A stretch of 64,000 bases of DNA from Juglans regia. Its lineage: Eukaryota > Streptophyta > Magnoliopsida > Fagales > Juglandaceae. The stretch is taken from contig NC_049909.1 in assembly GCF_001411555.2 (NCBI RefSeq), positions 6,393,485 through 6,457,484 of the forward strand, in the 5' to 3' direction. The notes below the pieces were generated by a model, which saw only the letters and a program-made list of their open reading frames with translations, ran no database searches and was not told the DNA's origin. Made by a program: the position numbers and the translations under genes. Position 1 is the first letter of the stretch; each line of letters opens with the position of its first letter. Below, piece by piece: positions 11,133 through 23,408 of the stretch.

Positions 11133-12298
11133 GAGGTGACCAACCAGCAAGTTGAGAAGACTAGAGAGAATAACGGGGTTGCAAAATCCAAGAAATCCAG
11201 GGAGTTTACTTTTGAAACTTATTCTCTTTCAATTTATGATCCACCAATTCATTTTCCACAAAGATTAAAGAAAAATAAAATTGATAATCAATTCTCTAAA
11301 TTTCTGAATATATTTAAGCAATTCCATATTAATATTCCTCTCATTGAAGCCTTAGAGCAAATGCTTAAATATGCAAATTTTTTGAAGGATATATTATCAA
11401 ACAAGCGGAAGTTGGAGGAGCATGAGATTGTGATCCTGGCCGAGGAGAGCAGTGCAATTTTACAAAAGAAGTTGCTGCCTAAGTTGAATGATTCGAGGAG
11501 TTTCATGATCCCTTGCACTATAGGAAATTCCTATTTTGAAAAAGCTTTATGTGACTTAGGGGCAAGTATTAATCTAATGCCTCTCTCTGTTTTCAGGAAA
11601 CTGGGTCTTGGAGAAGTAAAGCCGACCACCATATCTCTACAGTTGGCAGATATATCTATCAAATACCCGAGAGGACTCATTGAGGACGTTCTGGTGAAAG
11701 TTGATAAGTTCCTCTTCCCTACCGATTTCATTGTACTCGATATGGAAGAGGACGAGGAGATCCATTTGATACTGGGCCGACCTTTCATGGTGACGGGGAG
11801 AACTTTAATTGATGTCCAGAAAGGGAAACTCGTTTTGAGGGTCGGCGAGGAGCAGGTCACTTTTGATGTATTTAAATCTATGAAATTCCCTTCCGAGGTA
11901 CATTCTTGCTTTCAAATAAGCGATCGAGACATGGTCAAGACGATGAAACTTGTGGTGTTGAATTTCCAAAACTACCACTTGAGGTATGTCTTACTCACTC
12001 TACATCTATTGAATCCAAAGATGAAGAGGTTAGGAAGTGTGAGGAATATTTGGAAGCTACACCATTCTTTTCTCCTTTAATAAGACCGAAAGTGGAAGAG
12101 CTACACTCATCTCAGTCGACATCATCCAAGCTAGAACTCAAGCCACTTCCATCAAATTTAAGGTACGCTTTCTTAGGCCAGGACTCTATTTTTCCTGTTA
12201 TTAATAACAGTTCATTGAGTGATGAAGAGGAAGAGAAGTTGTTGAGAGTCTTGCGGGAGCACAAATGGCTTTGGGTTGGACCATCTCGGACATCATAG
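11133..12298 (+). pseudogene. pol: Athila protease domain and linker to RT
   Basis: The frame open to 12080 holds a retropepsin-like domain with the active-site motif ALCDLGASINLMPLSVF (about 11543-11590), then QLAD, YPRG, ILGRPFMVTGRTLID and FDVFKSMKFP. Athila proteases use D-L-G-A where most have D-T/S-G. A frameshift near 11900-12000 moves the sequence to the frame of 11906-12298, with LPSNLRYAFLGQDS and EEEKLLRVLREHKWLWVG, the standard linker before Athila RT. The protein would be a gag-pol polyprotein. Confidence 0.88.
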
Positions 12299-13020
12299 GA
12301 ATTAGTCCTTCAATTTGCATGCACAAGATTTTAATGGAGGATAATTTTAAACCGATCGTCCAACCCTAGAGGAGATTGAATCCATCAATGCAAGAAGTGG
12401 TGCATAAAGAGGTATTAAAGCTTTTAGATGCCAGGATCATTTATCCAATCTCAGATAGTGCATGGGTAAGTCCAGTGCAAGTCGTTCCAAAGAAAGGTGG
12501 GATAATTGCGATAAAAAATGACAACAATGAACTCATATCGACGAGGACGGTCACAGGATGGCGAATATGCATAGACTATCAAAGACTGAATGATGCAGCT
12601 CAGAAAGACCATTTTTCCTGTACCATTTATTGATCAAATGTTAGAAAGACTTACTGGCCACGCCTACTGCTGTTTTGTAGATGGATATTTCGAGTACAGT
12701 CAAATAGCCATTGCACCTGAGGATCAAGAGAAGACCACATTCATACGACACTTTTGCATATAGGTGCATGCCTTTTGGTCTTTGCAATGCACCAGCCACT
12801 TTTCAAAGATGCATGATGTCCATTTTCTCGGACATGGTGGAAAAAGTTTTAGAAGTCTTCATGATGATTTCTCGATTTTTGGTCACTCTTTTGATAACTG
12901 CTTATATAATTTATCTTTGGTTTTGCGGAGATGCAAGAAGACAAATATTGTTTTAAATTGAAAAAAATGTCACTTCATGGTCGAGGAGGGAATAGTGCTC
13001 AGCCACCTCCTTTCCTTTAA
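12299..13020 (+). pseudogene. pol: Athila reverse transcriptase, frameshifted
   Basis: Motifs in order are EVLKLLDARIIYPISDS, WVSPVQVVPKKGG, WRICIDYQRLND, then in a second frame IDQMLERLTGHAYCCF and GYFEYSQIAIAPEDQEKTTF, and then DTFAYRCMPFGLCNAPATFQRCM. The catalytic box appears as HDDFSIFG only after another shift near 12860. At least three frame changes lie in 700 bp. The domain order and spacing fit the family; no activity is possible. Confidence 0.88.
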
Positions 13021-13660
13021 GGGAATTGAGGTCGACTGAGCAAAGATAGAAGTTATTGACAAACTCCTATCACCGACCAATGGGAAACGTGTGAGGAGCT
13101 TCTTGGGTCACGTAGGGTTCTATCGTCGGTTTATCAAGAATTTTTCCCAAATTACTAAACCTCTTTGCACTCTGTTGATTAAAGATACTTGGTTTGAATT
13201 TTCTACGGAATGCTTGCATGCTTTTGAAACATTGAAAAAGAAATTAATTTCAGCACCTATCATTGTATCACCAGATTGGAAATTACCTTTTGAATTAATG
13301 TGTGATGCTAGCGATTATGCTATAGGAGCTGTTTTGGGGCAGAGAAAAGATAAATTTTTTCATGTTTTTTATTTTGCAAGTCGGACCTTAACAAAAGCTC
13401 AACTGAATTATGCTACTACTAAAAAAGAATTGTTAGCAGTTGTGTTTGCCTTTGACAAATTTCGTTCTTATTTGATAGGTTCAAAGGTGGTTGGCTACAC
13501 TGATCACTCGGCTCTTAAATACTTTTTGTCAAAAAGGGATGCCAAACCAAGACTGTTACAATGGATTATGCTTTTACAAGAGTTTGATTTGTAAATAAGA
13601 GATAAGAAAGGTACTGAGAATGTAGTGGCCGACCACTTATCTCGCCTTGAGCTTAAAGAG
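13021..13660 (+). pseudogene. pol: Athila RT connection and RNase H
   Basis: Starts with KGIEVD and stop-broken sequence, then an open stretch from 13091: [19 protein letters not shown], the RNase H start [18 protein letters not shown] (first catalytic Asp), [27 protein letters not shown] and [11 protein letters not shown] (Asp), ending with ADHLSRLE. One stop at 13592 replaces the residue after EFDL. This is the best-preserved part of the element. Confidence 0.9.
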
Positions 13661-14938
13661 GCAGCTTGCGAGGAGAGATTCCCGATTAATGAGATTTTCC
13701 TCGACGAGCAGGTAATGGTTGTCCAAGTCGTTCCATGGTATGCAGACAGGGTAAATTATTTGGTGTCCAAAATTCTACCGCCTAAGATGACATATCAACA
13801 AAAGAAGAAGTTATTCTCTGACTTGAAATATTATTTTTGGGAGGAACCTTTTCTATACAAGCATTGTGCAGACTAGATAATCAAGAGATGTGTGCCCGAG
13901 GAGGAGATGACGAGCATACTTAGACACTGCCACTCATTGGAGGCAGGCAGCCACTTTGGAGGAGCAAAAACAGCAGCAAAAGTGTTACAATGCGGCTTCT
14001 ATTGGCCGACTATTTTTGAAGACTATTTTAATTTTGTCAATTTATGTAATTATTGTCAACAAGTTCGCAACATCTAGGAAACATGAGATGCCCTTAAACA
14101 ATATTTTAGTGATTGAATTATTTGATGTTTGGGGGATAGACTTCATGGGTCATTTTCCATCCTCATTTTCTAATAAATTTATTTCGGTGGCTGTAAATTA
14201 TGTCTCCAAATGGGTGGAAGCAGTTGCCCTACATACCAACGATGCGAGGGTTGTGGTAAATTTCTTGCGAAAGAACATTTTTTTTCCGATTTGGCACTCC
14301 GAGGGCCATAATTAGTGATGGCGGAAAGTATTTTTGCAATTGCCAATTTGAAGCACTACTGACTAAGTGTGGAGTTACCCATCATGTGGCGACACCATAC
14401 CATCCTCAAACGAGCGGCCAGGTCGAGGTGTCTAACCGAGAATTGAAGCGCATACTGGAGAAGACCGTGAGTGTCTCTCAGACAGACTGGGCGAGAAGGT
14501 TAGATGATTCACTATGGGACCTATCGGACAACATTCAAAACCCTGATTGGGATGTCACCTTATCGGCTCATTTATGGAAAAGCCTGCCATCTACCTATGG
14601 AGCTAGAACACAGAGCTTATTGGGCGACCAGGACACTGAACTTTGATTTACAAGCGGCTAGCGAGAAGAGAATATTGCATATCAACGAGATAGACGAGTT
14701 CCACAATGATGCTTATGAGAATGTTCAGATTTACAAAGATAAAACTAAAAGATGGCATGATAAGCATATTCTGAGAAGGGAATTCAAAGTCGGGCAGAAA
14801 GTTCTATTATTTAACTCAAGACTTCAACTCTTCCCAGGAAAGCTATGCTCTCGGTGGTCGGGACCATTTGTGGTGACCCACGTTTTTCCCTATGGGGCAG
14901 TTGAAGTCCATCACGAGACAAAGACGCATTTAAAGTAA
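13661..14938 (+). pseudogene. pol: Athila integrase
   Basis: The zinc-binding HHCC part is [12 protein letters not shown] with CNYCQQ (13927-14065). The core has WGIDFMG (first Asp, about 14131), then IISDGG (second Asp, about 14310) and [12 protein letters not shown] with the catalytic Glu (about 14410). It ends with [23 protein letters not shown] and RWSGPFVV. Frame changes lie near 14000, 14280 and 14510. The polyprotein ends at the TAA about 14938. Integrase would join element DNA to the host chromosome. Confidence 0.9.
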
Positions 14939-16631
14939 ATGAGCATAGATTAAAACCCTATATTGATGAAGACTTTAACTTGGAAAAGTGTTCCATCGAT
15001 CTTGCCAGTAATAAATGATGAGAGGAAAATGTCTAGCTATAGACTTTAAATAAAGTGCTTTTGGGAGGCAACCCAAGTTTGTATTAATTTATTAATTTTA
15101 ATTTTAATTTTAATTTTTTAATTTTTGCTTCATATTATTCATTTTCTTTCATTTTGCAAGAATGAAAAGGTGAGGACATCTCCAAGAAGTACACAGCTGC
15201 GCCTTTAAGGAAAATATTCAAATGACAGAACTGAACAAAATCAGGGGAGCATCTCTTACCTTCTCTCATTCTCTGCTTTAGTTTCTCTTCCTTTTTCCTA
15301 TTGAGGACAATGTGATATTTAAGTTTGGGGGGAAAGGATATAAATTAAAAAAAAAAACAGATAATGATGAAAAAAAAGTTTGGTTTGATGAATAAAAAAC
15401 CTATGATAAAAATATGATTGAAATTGATTATAATTTTTAGGAAAAATTCTCATTGCTTAAGTCTAGTTGTTAATTCTTTACTTGATCTTACTTAATTTGA
15501 TATTCTCTATGTTCAATGAATGCTTCTTAGATCATTAATTGTTTTGAGTACCTAGAGAAATTTTATCTGAATTTTGTGAATTTATATGATCTCAACTTAC
15601 TCTTGAACTTGTTTGATTACACTCGAGGCAAAATCCTAGATAGAATATTAGTGGAGAAATGACTTCTTTGGACCGATTGAGCCTTTCAAGCTTACCTATT
15701 TATTATCTTTATGTCTAGTCGCCCATTTGAACTTTATTGAAATATATTTTGGCTTTATATCATTCTTTCTTGTAAACTTCATATTCCCTACCCTATTCGA
15801 GTTTAAACACTGATATCCTTACCTTTAAGGAGAACTAAGTTTACATAAAGTCACAGACTCACAAGAGCATGAAAGGCAAGAGAGGTAGAAGGTCTACAAG
15901 TAAAGTAATTATAGCCAGATTATCAAAATCATAAGTTTGGGGGTGTGAAGAGTCAACTCGTCTATTGTGTGGCTAACAAGAAAAGGCCTACGAGAGTCAT
16001 CCAAAATGGTAGTCGACATAGTATGGAATATTTATTAAAAACAAAAAAAAACAAAAAGAAGATGTCTAACCTATCGACTAGAGGGGTAAAAAGAGAGATA
16101 CTTGAAAGTACAATAAAGAGATGTATGTTGAGAGACTTACAATGATTGAGAATAGATGTTTGTGAGAATGCTCTATTTATTTTGTTAGTGTTCAAACCTA
16201 AGTTCTTTTAATTTGTTTGAATCCAACATTTTCTTTGTAACCCTCACCCTAGCCTTACATTAGAAGCTTAATAAAGACCTGTTGATCCCTGGTGATAGTT
16301 TTTGTTCTACATTAGTGGAGAGTGATTTGAAAAGCAAGCCTATGGAGTGTTTGGAGATCCATTACTTATATGCTTGTTTGCATAACACTATCCGGGAAGC
16401 TACTAGTGAAGTGAAAAAGAGAGGTGTGCATGAATTTGGGGATGGATAATGCGGTAGATTTGAGTTTTGAATTAACTCTTGGACTTGGTTGATTGTGAAT
16501 GATTCCTTTGAATTATAAAACTTAGACAATCTTTGAGGCAATAAATTTTATGAATCAAACCAATACTTGTTTTAAATGTCTTCTTCTTATTCTTTGCCCA
16601 AAGGCGAGCAAATGTTAAGTTTGAGGGTATT
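14939..16631 (+). other. Athila 3' non-coding tail with polypurine tracts
   Basis: No convincing gene; ORFs here are short and low-complexity. The word TTTTGGGAGGCAACCCAA at 15059 is an Athila tail hallmark. Three copies of AAGTTTGRGGG stand at 15321, 15933 and 16618. The last, just before TGATAAG, is the position expected for the functional polypurine tract. An env-like ORF is not visible. Confidence 0.7.
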
Positions 16632-18061
16632 TGATAAGTGTTATTTTTATGTGATTTTTATCACTCTTTTAATTATGAAAAGTATCATTTTTCCTTAAAT
16701 CCTATTAATTTTATTTTATTTCTACATATTTTTGTTTATTTTCTTGGATTTGAAGGAATGAGAAGACTTAGTGCAAAAGGGGAGCATTTTGGTACAAAAG
16801 AAGGGACTAAAGACTCAGACCGATGAGAGGTAGCAAAGTGATCTTCGCCGCCCGTTCAGCACTAATCTCCATGCTCGTTCAAAAGTGATCTTCGCTCCTG
16901 TTCATTTGTGATCTCCGCGCCTGTTATATTTAGTGCACGCGGCGTCTACCCGGTGGAATCCTCCCGAGTTCCGTACTCAAACTGCTAACTACCAAATCCT
17001 ACTGATTTCTGCATATCAAGTTGAATATCATTGAATCTTCCATTTTTGATAAATTCGATATTCTTGGAATATTTTTTTCCATCTATGTTAATATTTATCT
17101 TTAGAAACTATTTTCCAGATTTTTAGGTTGGATTAGAGCTGCATTATCTTGTTTCCATATTGGCCTTTTTACTTCTGTTAAATCCCGGATTGGGGGATGG
17201 ACTTCTGGATCTTTTATCTTTTTCTTTTTGCTTTAGAGTCGATTTTTAAGGTTTGCGTTAGAGATTCTAGTATTTTTTTGAGGAGGTAGATCTGGAGGGT
17301 AGAGGAGAGAGCTACATGCTTCTTCAACCAACTTCAACGAAGAACATTATTGTTATTCTTTGCAATTTCATTATGAACTAATTTTATTTTCTAGAGCTTT
17401 GATGTAGCCTAGCGTTGAATACAAAACTTATATTCTAAGTTATTTGATTTTCAATATGTCCATGATTGAGTGTTTATTCCTTGTTCTTAATGCTTGCAAT
17501 TCTCTAGCTAACTATTGCTCGATCTATTGGATTGCGATAAGACCGAGAGGTGAATTGTGATTAGAGCTCTAGGATTAAAGACCATTAGTTGAGCGAAAGT
17601 AGAGATACTTTACCGCGGTTAGTGTGATTTTCAAGAAAAATCCATGGAACTTAATTAGTTTCTAATTAGTTAAATTCATATAGAGTTATGTAGTTATTAA
17701 TTGGAGATATTTTTTATATTGTTTGAAGAGAAAATATAGAATAATTAAGGGATTTTTATCATCAATATGGGATAATTTGAATTCTATGACAAGGAGGACT
17801 AAATTGTGTAGATTTGCTAGGTGAAATCGAACGCTCTAGATCTATTCTTATACCTTTAAATTCTTAGCTTTGATGCTCTTTTATTTAGTTCAATTTAGAT
17901 AACTCTTTCTCCAATTTTCAGTTTTCCAAATAGTAATTAATTTAGTCAATTTCAATACTCAATAGCATCATTATTCCTTGTGGCTTCGATATTCGTTTTC
18001 TTTAAAGTATTTTAGTACTTGTTTCAATTTTGTGCACTTGCAGATATATTTTACTCAAAGT
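16632..18061 (+). mobile_element. Athila 3' LTR
   Basis: Starts TGATAAGTGTTATTTTTATG and ends ACTCAAAGT, followed by the duplication CTAGC. It differs from the 5' LTR by scattered substitutions, small indels and a longer 23-bp array with extra sequence (16839-16975). Confidence 0.88.
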
Positions 18062-18066
18062 CTAGC

Positions 18067-18893
18067 TTCAACTCCTTCCGGTGAGCAACCAATAGCTGTC
18101 GGTATGGCTACAACCTCAGGTAGACCCACTCTCCTACCTCAAAAGCTTGTTCCTTTCTTTTCAAATCTGTGTATTTCTTCATACGTTCTTGGGCCCGTGA
18201 TAAATTCTGTTTTAGCAACTGTAAGATTTGATCCCGAGACTTTAAAGTTTCTTCTATTACTTCGACTTGGGTAGTTATTGGAGGATAAAGTGTTAGACGT
18301 GGTGGGGGGTAACCATATAAGGCCTCAAAAGGGGTTAGTTGAGTTGAGGCATGTTGTGTGATGTTATACCACCATTTTGCCCATGGAACCCACTGAGGCC
18401 AACTTTTAGGTTTATCACCAACAAAGCACCTTAGGTAATTTCCAATGCACTTGTTCATGGCCTCTGATTGGCCATCTATTTGAGGGTGATACGATGTACA
18501 GAGGTCCAATTGGGTCCCTTGAGACTTAAAAAGTTCGTGCCAGAAGGAATTTGTGAAAATACTGCCTCTGTCTAAAACTATGGAGTGGGGCATCCCATTC
18601 AATTTCAAAATATTTTTGACAAATAATTGAGCCACTGACTTGGCTGTAAAAGGATGTAAAAGGGTGAGTTAGATGTATGAAGTAGGCATATTTTGTTAGC
18701 ATGTCCACTATCACCCACAGACTATTGTAACCTTGAGATGTGGCAAACCCTCCACAAAATCGAAAGTGGTATGGGTCCATGGAAGGGAAGTTATAGGGAG
18801 AGGTTTTAGGAGCCCACTTGGCCTGGTTTTGTTAGACTTCACACACTGTTAGATTTCACACTCTCTAATAAACCTTTTAGTGTCTGCCTTCAA
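18067..18893 (-). pseudogene. pol: Chromovirus D integrase core
   Basis: Read from 18893 leftwards: [36 protein letters not shown] (first catalytic Asp), then NGMPHSIVLDRGSIFTNSFW (second Asp), CTSYHPQIDGQSEAMNKCIGNYLRCF (Glu in GQSE), WWYNITQHASTQLTPFEALYG and LKRKEQAFEVGEWVYLRL. The frame open over 18108-18635 is intact; upstream it shifts and has stops. Right of it lies solo LTR E, inserted between the zinc-finger and core parts. Left of it Athila cuts the gene before the chromodomain. Confidence 0.92.
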
Positions 18894-18898
18894 CCCTG

Positions 18899-21800
18899 TG
18901 GCGCCCCCAGCCCCCGCTTGGGATTTGGTAGAAACTGAAACGTCGGCACATGCAACACCAGGGTTACCTGCCCCTCGTACATGACTGATAAGATGCAATG
19001 CACCTAATGATAACTAGCAGTATGCTGTATATCACAACGAAAAGTCAACTTAAGTCAAATAATAGAACAATAGTCATAGTATCGGAGAACATTAAATCCC
19101 AAAAGTACTTCATAATCTATAAGAGTCATCAAAGGTATTTATGAGTTTCCAAATAACTCCCAAAACACGGGACCAAAACATCAAAGTTAAACAGAGAGTC
19201 GTTTCCCAAAAGTGGAATGGGTCCGAACCAAGGTCCCTTCCTCAAGCAGACTTAAGAATATTCCCCTAGACGATCGGACGTCTATATATAAACCCAACTC
19301 CATGGCTTCTACAACAGAGTTCTTAGCTTGCTCCAGATATCTTGACACAAAACTCATGTCATGCTTAAATCTTAACATCCTTTGAGGGTCCAAGGTTGAA
19401 ACTCCAGCATCGGACTCATTGAGATTAGCCAAAAATTTTTTGAGTCGCTGAACTGACACTTTAAGCAATTCTAGAGTAGATTGACGACGAGCCTCCACTG
19501 TGAACTCATCCTCAATTATCTCATAGATCCCGTTCATATCTAAGGGTCCTGCGTACCTGGCACAACTTCTACCATTCCAAGTAGGGGAATGATAGTGGGA
19601 AAAATACAACAGTGAGATTTCGAGAAATCTCAATAAGTAAACAAATAACATCTAACAGATATCGTAAGCAAGTGAAAGTAAACTTAGCAATGAATGCATG
19701 AACATGATACTTTATTTATACAATTGACCTTTCAAAAAGATATCATTTAAAACTTGACTTTCATAACCGTTTCTTTCATGAATTCTTTCTTCCTTTAATA
19801 CTTGATCTTTTAACATATTTATGAGCTCAAGGCCTTTTTTGACTTATAACATATAATTGGATACCTCACGGCTCCCCGTGTATTCCCCGCTAGTTACCGC
19901 ATCAACCATTGGCTACTTTGACCATGGTGACAACGTCTTATCTTTTATATACGGTAGTTTGCATTTCTCCTTCACCGTAGGTGCACCCACTAGCTTTAGG
20001 TGTGATCTTGCTCCGGTGTCCTTTTCTTTTAGGACCCATTTGAGATCCACCGATAGTACTTTGCCTACTCAGGGGATATCCCTCCATTTTAAACACTCCT
20101 GAGAGGACAAAGGAGTTCCACTAGGACATTCCCTCGTCCCAGCATTTGGGGTCGTGATAAAACTTTACTTTTAAAAATACTCTTTTTCCTTTCAAGGGTT
20201 TTCACAATCCCAATGCATGTGACATGGCAATTAAACTTAGAACTTTTATGAGACACATGAAATGCCGAAATGCTTCTTCATAACCATATGACATTCATGC
20301 ATGCAATACATTTTTGAGTTACGACTTGAAAATATTAGAACATGTGAACATGTTCCTTTATAAAAATTTGAAGGCTTTCACATCAATCAAGAAGCATACA
20401 TTCATATATTTTACATGTAAGGGCCGAAACATACAAACCCAAGCATAATCAAGAATCATTCTTAACTCATTAAACTTAAAACACCAATGATCATGCTTTA
20501 TCCATAGTGTTGGCTGAGACGTCTTATTTTAGAAAACACGCATTCCAATAAATTTTCATGAACTTAGAATCTTCTAATGTATTGAGCAAAACCTTTAACA
20601 ATGAATACTCATGGGTGACCGAAACATTTTTGTGGTCATTGACAACATTTTCATGAACTTAGTCCCATACTAAAAACAGTTAAGTGACAAACATTCATGT
20701 ACAAAATAAACATAGTGCAAACCGAACCCTAGCATGACTTCTTATTCCATTTTTTTATAGCATACAAACCTGCCATAGACCATTTTAATCATGCTTTAAA
20801 TAATCATATCAAGAAAAGTTCATAGCACATGGAAGAACATCAAAGTCACGAACGAACAATCACATATAACCGAATCAACCAACAAGTTCTCATGACATGT
20901 ACATAAAATATCCAAGTACAAGTTAGAGGTGTACTTATAAAAATTCGAAATGTATATATAGCAAGCAAGCTGAAAAATCACTTGTAATACTAGTTAGGAT
21001 TATCATTCAAGAAAAACCTTAACTCGTGTGTTCAAGTGTAGTGCTCTTTACATCTTTTTGCAAGAAAAAGACTACAAACTTTCAAACCCTTCTTCCTTGA
21101 ATCCAAGACTTAACGTCAACAACAACCTTAACTCATAGAAACACTAGAGCCATGACCTGTAATCCAAAAAAACCATACTTATGAACTTTAAAACAAGTAG
21201 GGTTTAATCCACCTCCCTTGAAGAAAACCCTAACCAAGCCATGTATGTGAAAGGGTAGATTCATATTAAAATCTCCAAAAGTATATGAACTAACTGTTTT
21301 AGCTCAAGTGCACGTGAGAACTAACCAAGCCGTGAGTTCTTGATGGACTCACTAAAACTGAAACTTCACCTCCCTTCAATTCGTGTGTGTATGTGTGTAG
21401 TAAGGGAAATGTTGGCGTCATACCTTCTAGACTCTCCTCTTGGAAGTATCTTTTCACTTTGCTTATACTTGAAAGAATGTTTGGGTGAGAAGAAAATATT
21501 GTGGAGAGTGTTTGGATGGTGAGAAAATGATAGAAAATTAGAGAGAATGGTGATGGTCGAATATCTCAAGAACAATGCACAAAGTGACTAAAGGTCCTAG
21601 GGTTTTCAACTCCTTCCCTTTTTATAGACACAAAAAGCTTCTTGCATGAGCTTGATGCATGGATGTCAAGTGGCATGTAACCCTATGACCTCTTCCTCTA
21701 GCTCATCATTTGATTGTGTTGGAAACCTAAAGCACCTTTTGTGTATGTGGTGCCTTCTTCCTCCAAAACTGAAGCTTCCTTCGTCTTTTGCCCTTAGTTT

Positions 21801-22619
21801 CATGTCTTGGTTCAATGTATCTTGTGGCTATAAGGTCTTTTATCAAACTTCAAACTCAAATCTTCCTCAAATCTTACATGTGTGCATGAGTACCAAGTGG
21901 CATGTGAGGAGAGTGTGTGTGTGTGCATGGGTTGCTGAACCCTCTCTTCCCTAGGAGCTTCTTTCACCACACTTTTGGACAAGCATGTGATTGGTTCCTT
22001 TTTGCATAAAGAACCTTGCCCTAGCCGTCCACCTCAAGGTGTTCTTACACAAGACTTTCCTTCTAGAAGCCCTAGGTGTGTAAGCCTTTCTTGAAACCTT
22101 GATTTTGCCCTTTTCCAATACAACTTTTTATCTACCTTTGTGCATGTATGACGCATGGCAAAAAGTAAACCTCTTTTCTCTTTGGTTGCCGTCCATGGCC
22201 TCTTGGCCTCCCTAGGTTCCACTTTTCCATGACCTAATCATTCCCTTCTAGAATCTCTTTCCCATGTGTCAAAAAGCTTCTTCCTACAAGCAAACATTTT
22301 CATGCATGCGTGACACATGAAAAGAAAATAATTGATCCCCAATGGTAGGCATGTAAGCCAAACCCTAGATCCTTCTTTACCTCACTTTCTTATTTCCATC
22401 TAGATTCATCAAGTCCTAGACATAACTCTATTGGATGACAAGTGACATTCTAGAACTTAAGTTGGGTTTCAGCCCTAGTTTTTTTGGGCTTCAAAACCCT
22501 AGTTTCTTAAGAAGCCAAAACTCTCATGGGCTTATGAAAAAAAAAAAAAAAAAAAATTTACCCAAAAACCTAGAAAGTCTTGGTCGTCCCAAACCCTGGC
22601 CAGAAAAATTCCCTCTTCA
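18899..22619 (-). mobile_element. Solo LTR of a long-LTR family (E), minus strand
   Basis: A 3.7-kb LTR starting TGAAGAGGG and ending GGGGGCGCCA (minus strand), flanked by the perfect duplication CCCTG (18894-18898 and 22620-22624). It interrupts D inside the integrase gene. Its last 90 bp match the end of family A LTRs. It also has the counterpart of the TTGCTGAGATTTGTAATCAAATCTCA segment near 19600. There is no primer site, polypurine tract or coding domain, so it is a solo LTR. Internal open frames, for example at 19187-19651, have no recognisable domain. Confidence 0.85.
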
Positions 22620-22624
22620 CCCTG

Positions 22625-23003
22625 TGTAGAGTTTTATCATACCCTGAGTGCCCCCTTCACCATTGTTGTGTAACTGCTGTAATATTTCCATCATGAGGTT
22701 CGCAGAATTAGGCACTACTATTCTCTGTTTATAGAGTAGCAGTCCCCCTTTACTCGAGAAATGTTGAGGTAGAGTCCCTTCAAGCTGCTGATTTATCAAT
22801 TTAGAAGTATAGGGGACTTTGTCAAAATCTGTTTTGATTTTCTCCCACAATCCATTAGTTGCAATGGAGATGGCTGAGAGTTGAATTTCATTCTCTGACT
22901 TACTCCTGTCATCTCTTTTGGACAAGGCATCAACCACCTTGTTCTCTTGCCCCTTCTTAAGACTCCACCAAATCATACCCCAAAAGTTTAGAGACCCACT
23001 TTT
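22625..23003 (-). pseudogene. pol: Chromovirus D RNase H end and integrase zinc-finger start
   Basis: From 23003 leftwards it reads WVSKLLGYD (end of RNase H), then after a frameshift KKGQENKVVDALSKR, a junction typical of gypsy pol. It continues through QLEGTLPQHFSSKGGLLLYKQRIVVPN to QQLHNNGEGGTQGMIKLY, the start of the integrase zinc finger. The rest of the zinc finger is at 18893 beyond solo LTR E. The upstream RT and gag of D are cut off by the family A complex and do not reappear in the window. Confidence 0.9.
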
Positions 23004-23375
23004 TGTAACACCCAGGTCCAACACCAAACCCCTTTCTAAATTTTTTTTTTTCAGAATAAGAGATTTTTTTTTTTTTTATGAAGAACCTAGTTAATTTTTG
23101 AGTATTATTATTTTTTATATTGACTGTGGGTCCGAATTGCTCTTTTTGTGGGCCAAGAAAATTTTATGGAACAAATATTTTTTAAGGATGAGTCGAGGCC
23201 CAAAACTCAAGGAAGAGCCTTTTTATTATTGTTTTTTGTTCACTACGAAACATGGGCCAAATATTTGAAATGGACCCAAAGCCAACGAACTAAAGCCGAA
23301 AGCACTGCCTTAGAGACGTGCATTACCCATGCATGTTGATCTCTTTCTTCTCCTTCATTAGGGTTTCAACATCAT

Positions 23376-23408
23376 CTATATATATTATATATATATATAT
23401 ATATAGAT
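23376..23408. repeat. AT dinucleotide microsatellite
   Basis: An alternating TA run lies in the first half of the LTR, upstream of the CT-rich leader. It could supply the TATA element of this LTR, but simple slippage explains it equally well. Confidence 0.6.

Larger units (their letters stand above)
8878..18061 (+). mobile_element. Athila-lineage Ty3/gypsy retrotransposon, complete but decayed
   Basis: Two LTRs of about 1.35 and 1.43 kb flank gag, protease, reverse transcriptase, RNase H and integrase in gypsy order, followed by a 1.7-kb non-coding tail. Athila features are the protease motif DLGASINLMP, the linker LPSNLRYAFLG, the tail word TTTTGGGAGGCAACCCAA (15059) and an Asp-tRNA-like primer site. 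It is flanked by a perfect 5-bp duplication and interrupts chromovirus D. All ORFs carry frameshifts or stops, so it cannot move by itself. Confidence 0.93.

Noticed and set aside
19187..19651. 154-codon minus-strand frame resembling a soluble protein
   Set aside because: It lies inside solo LTR E, shows no domain I recognise, and its flanks align with LTR ends; kept as non-coding.
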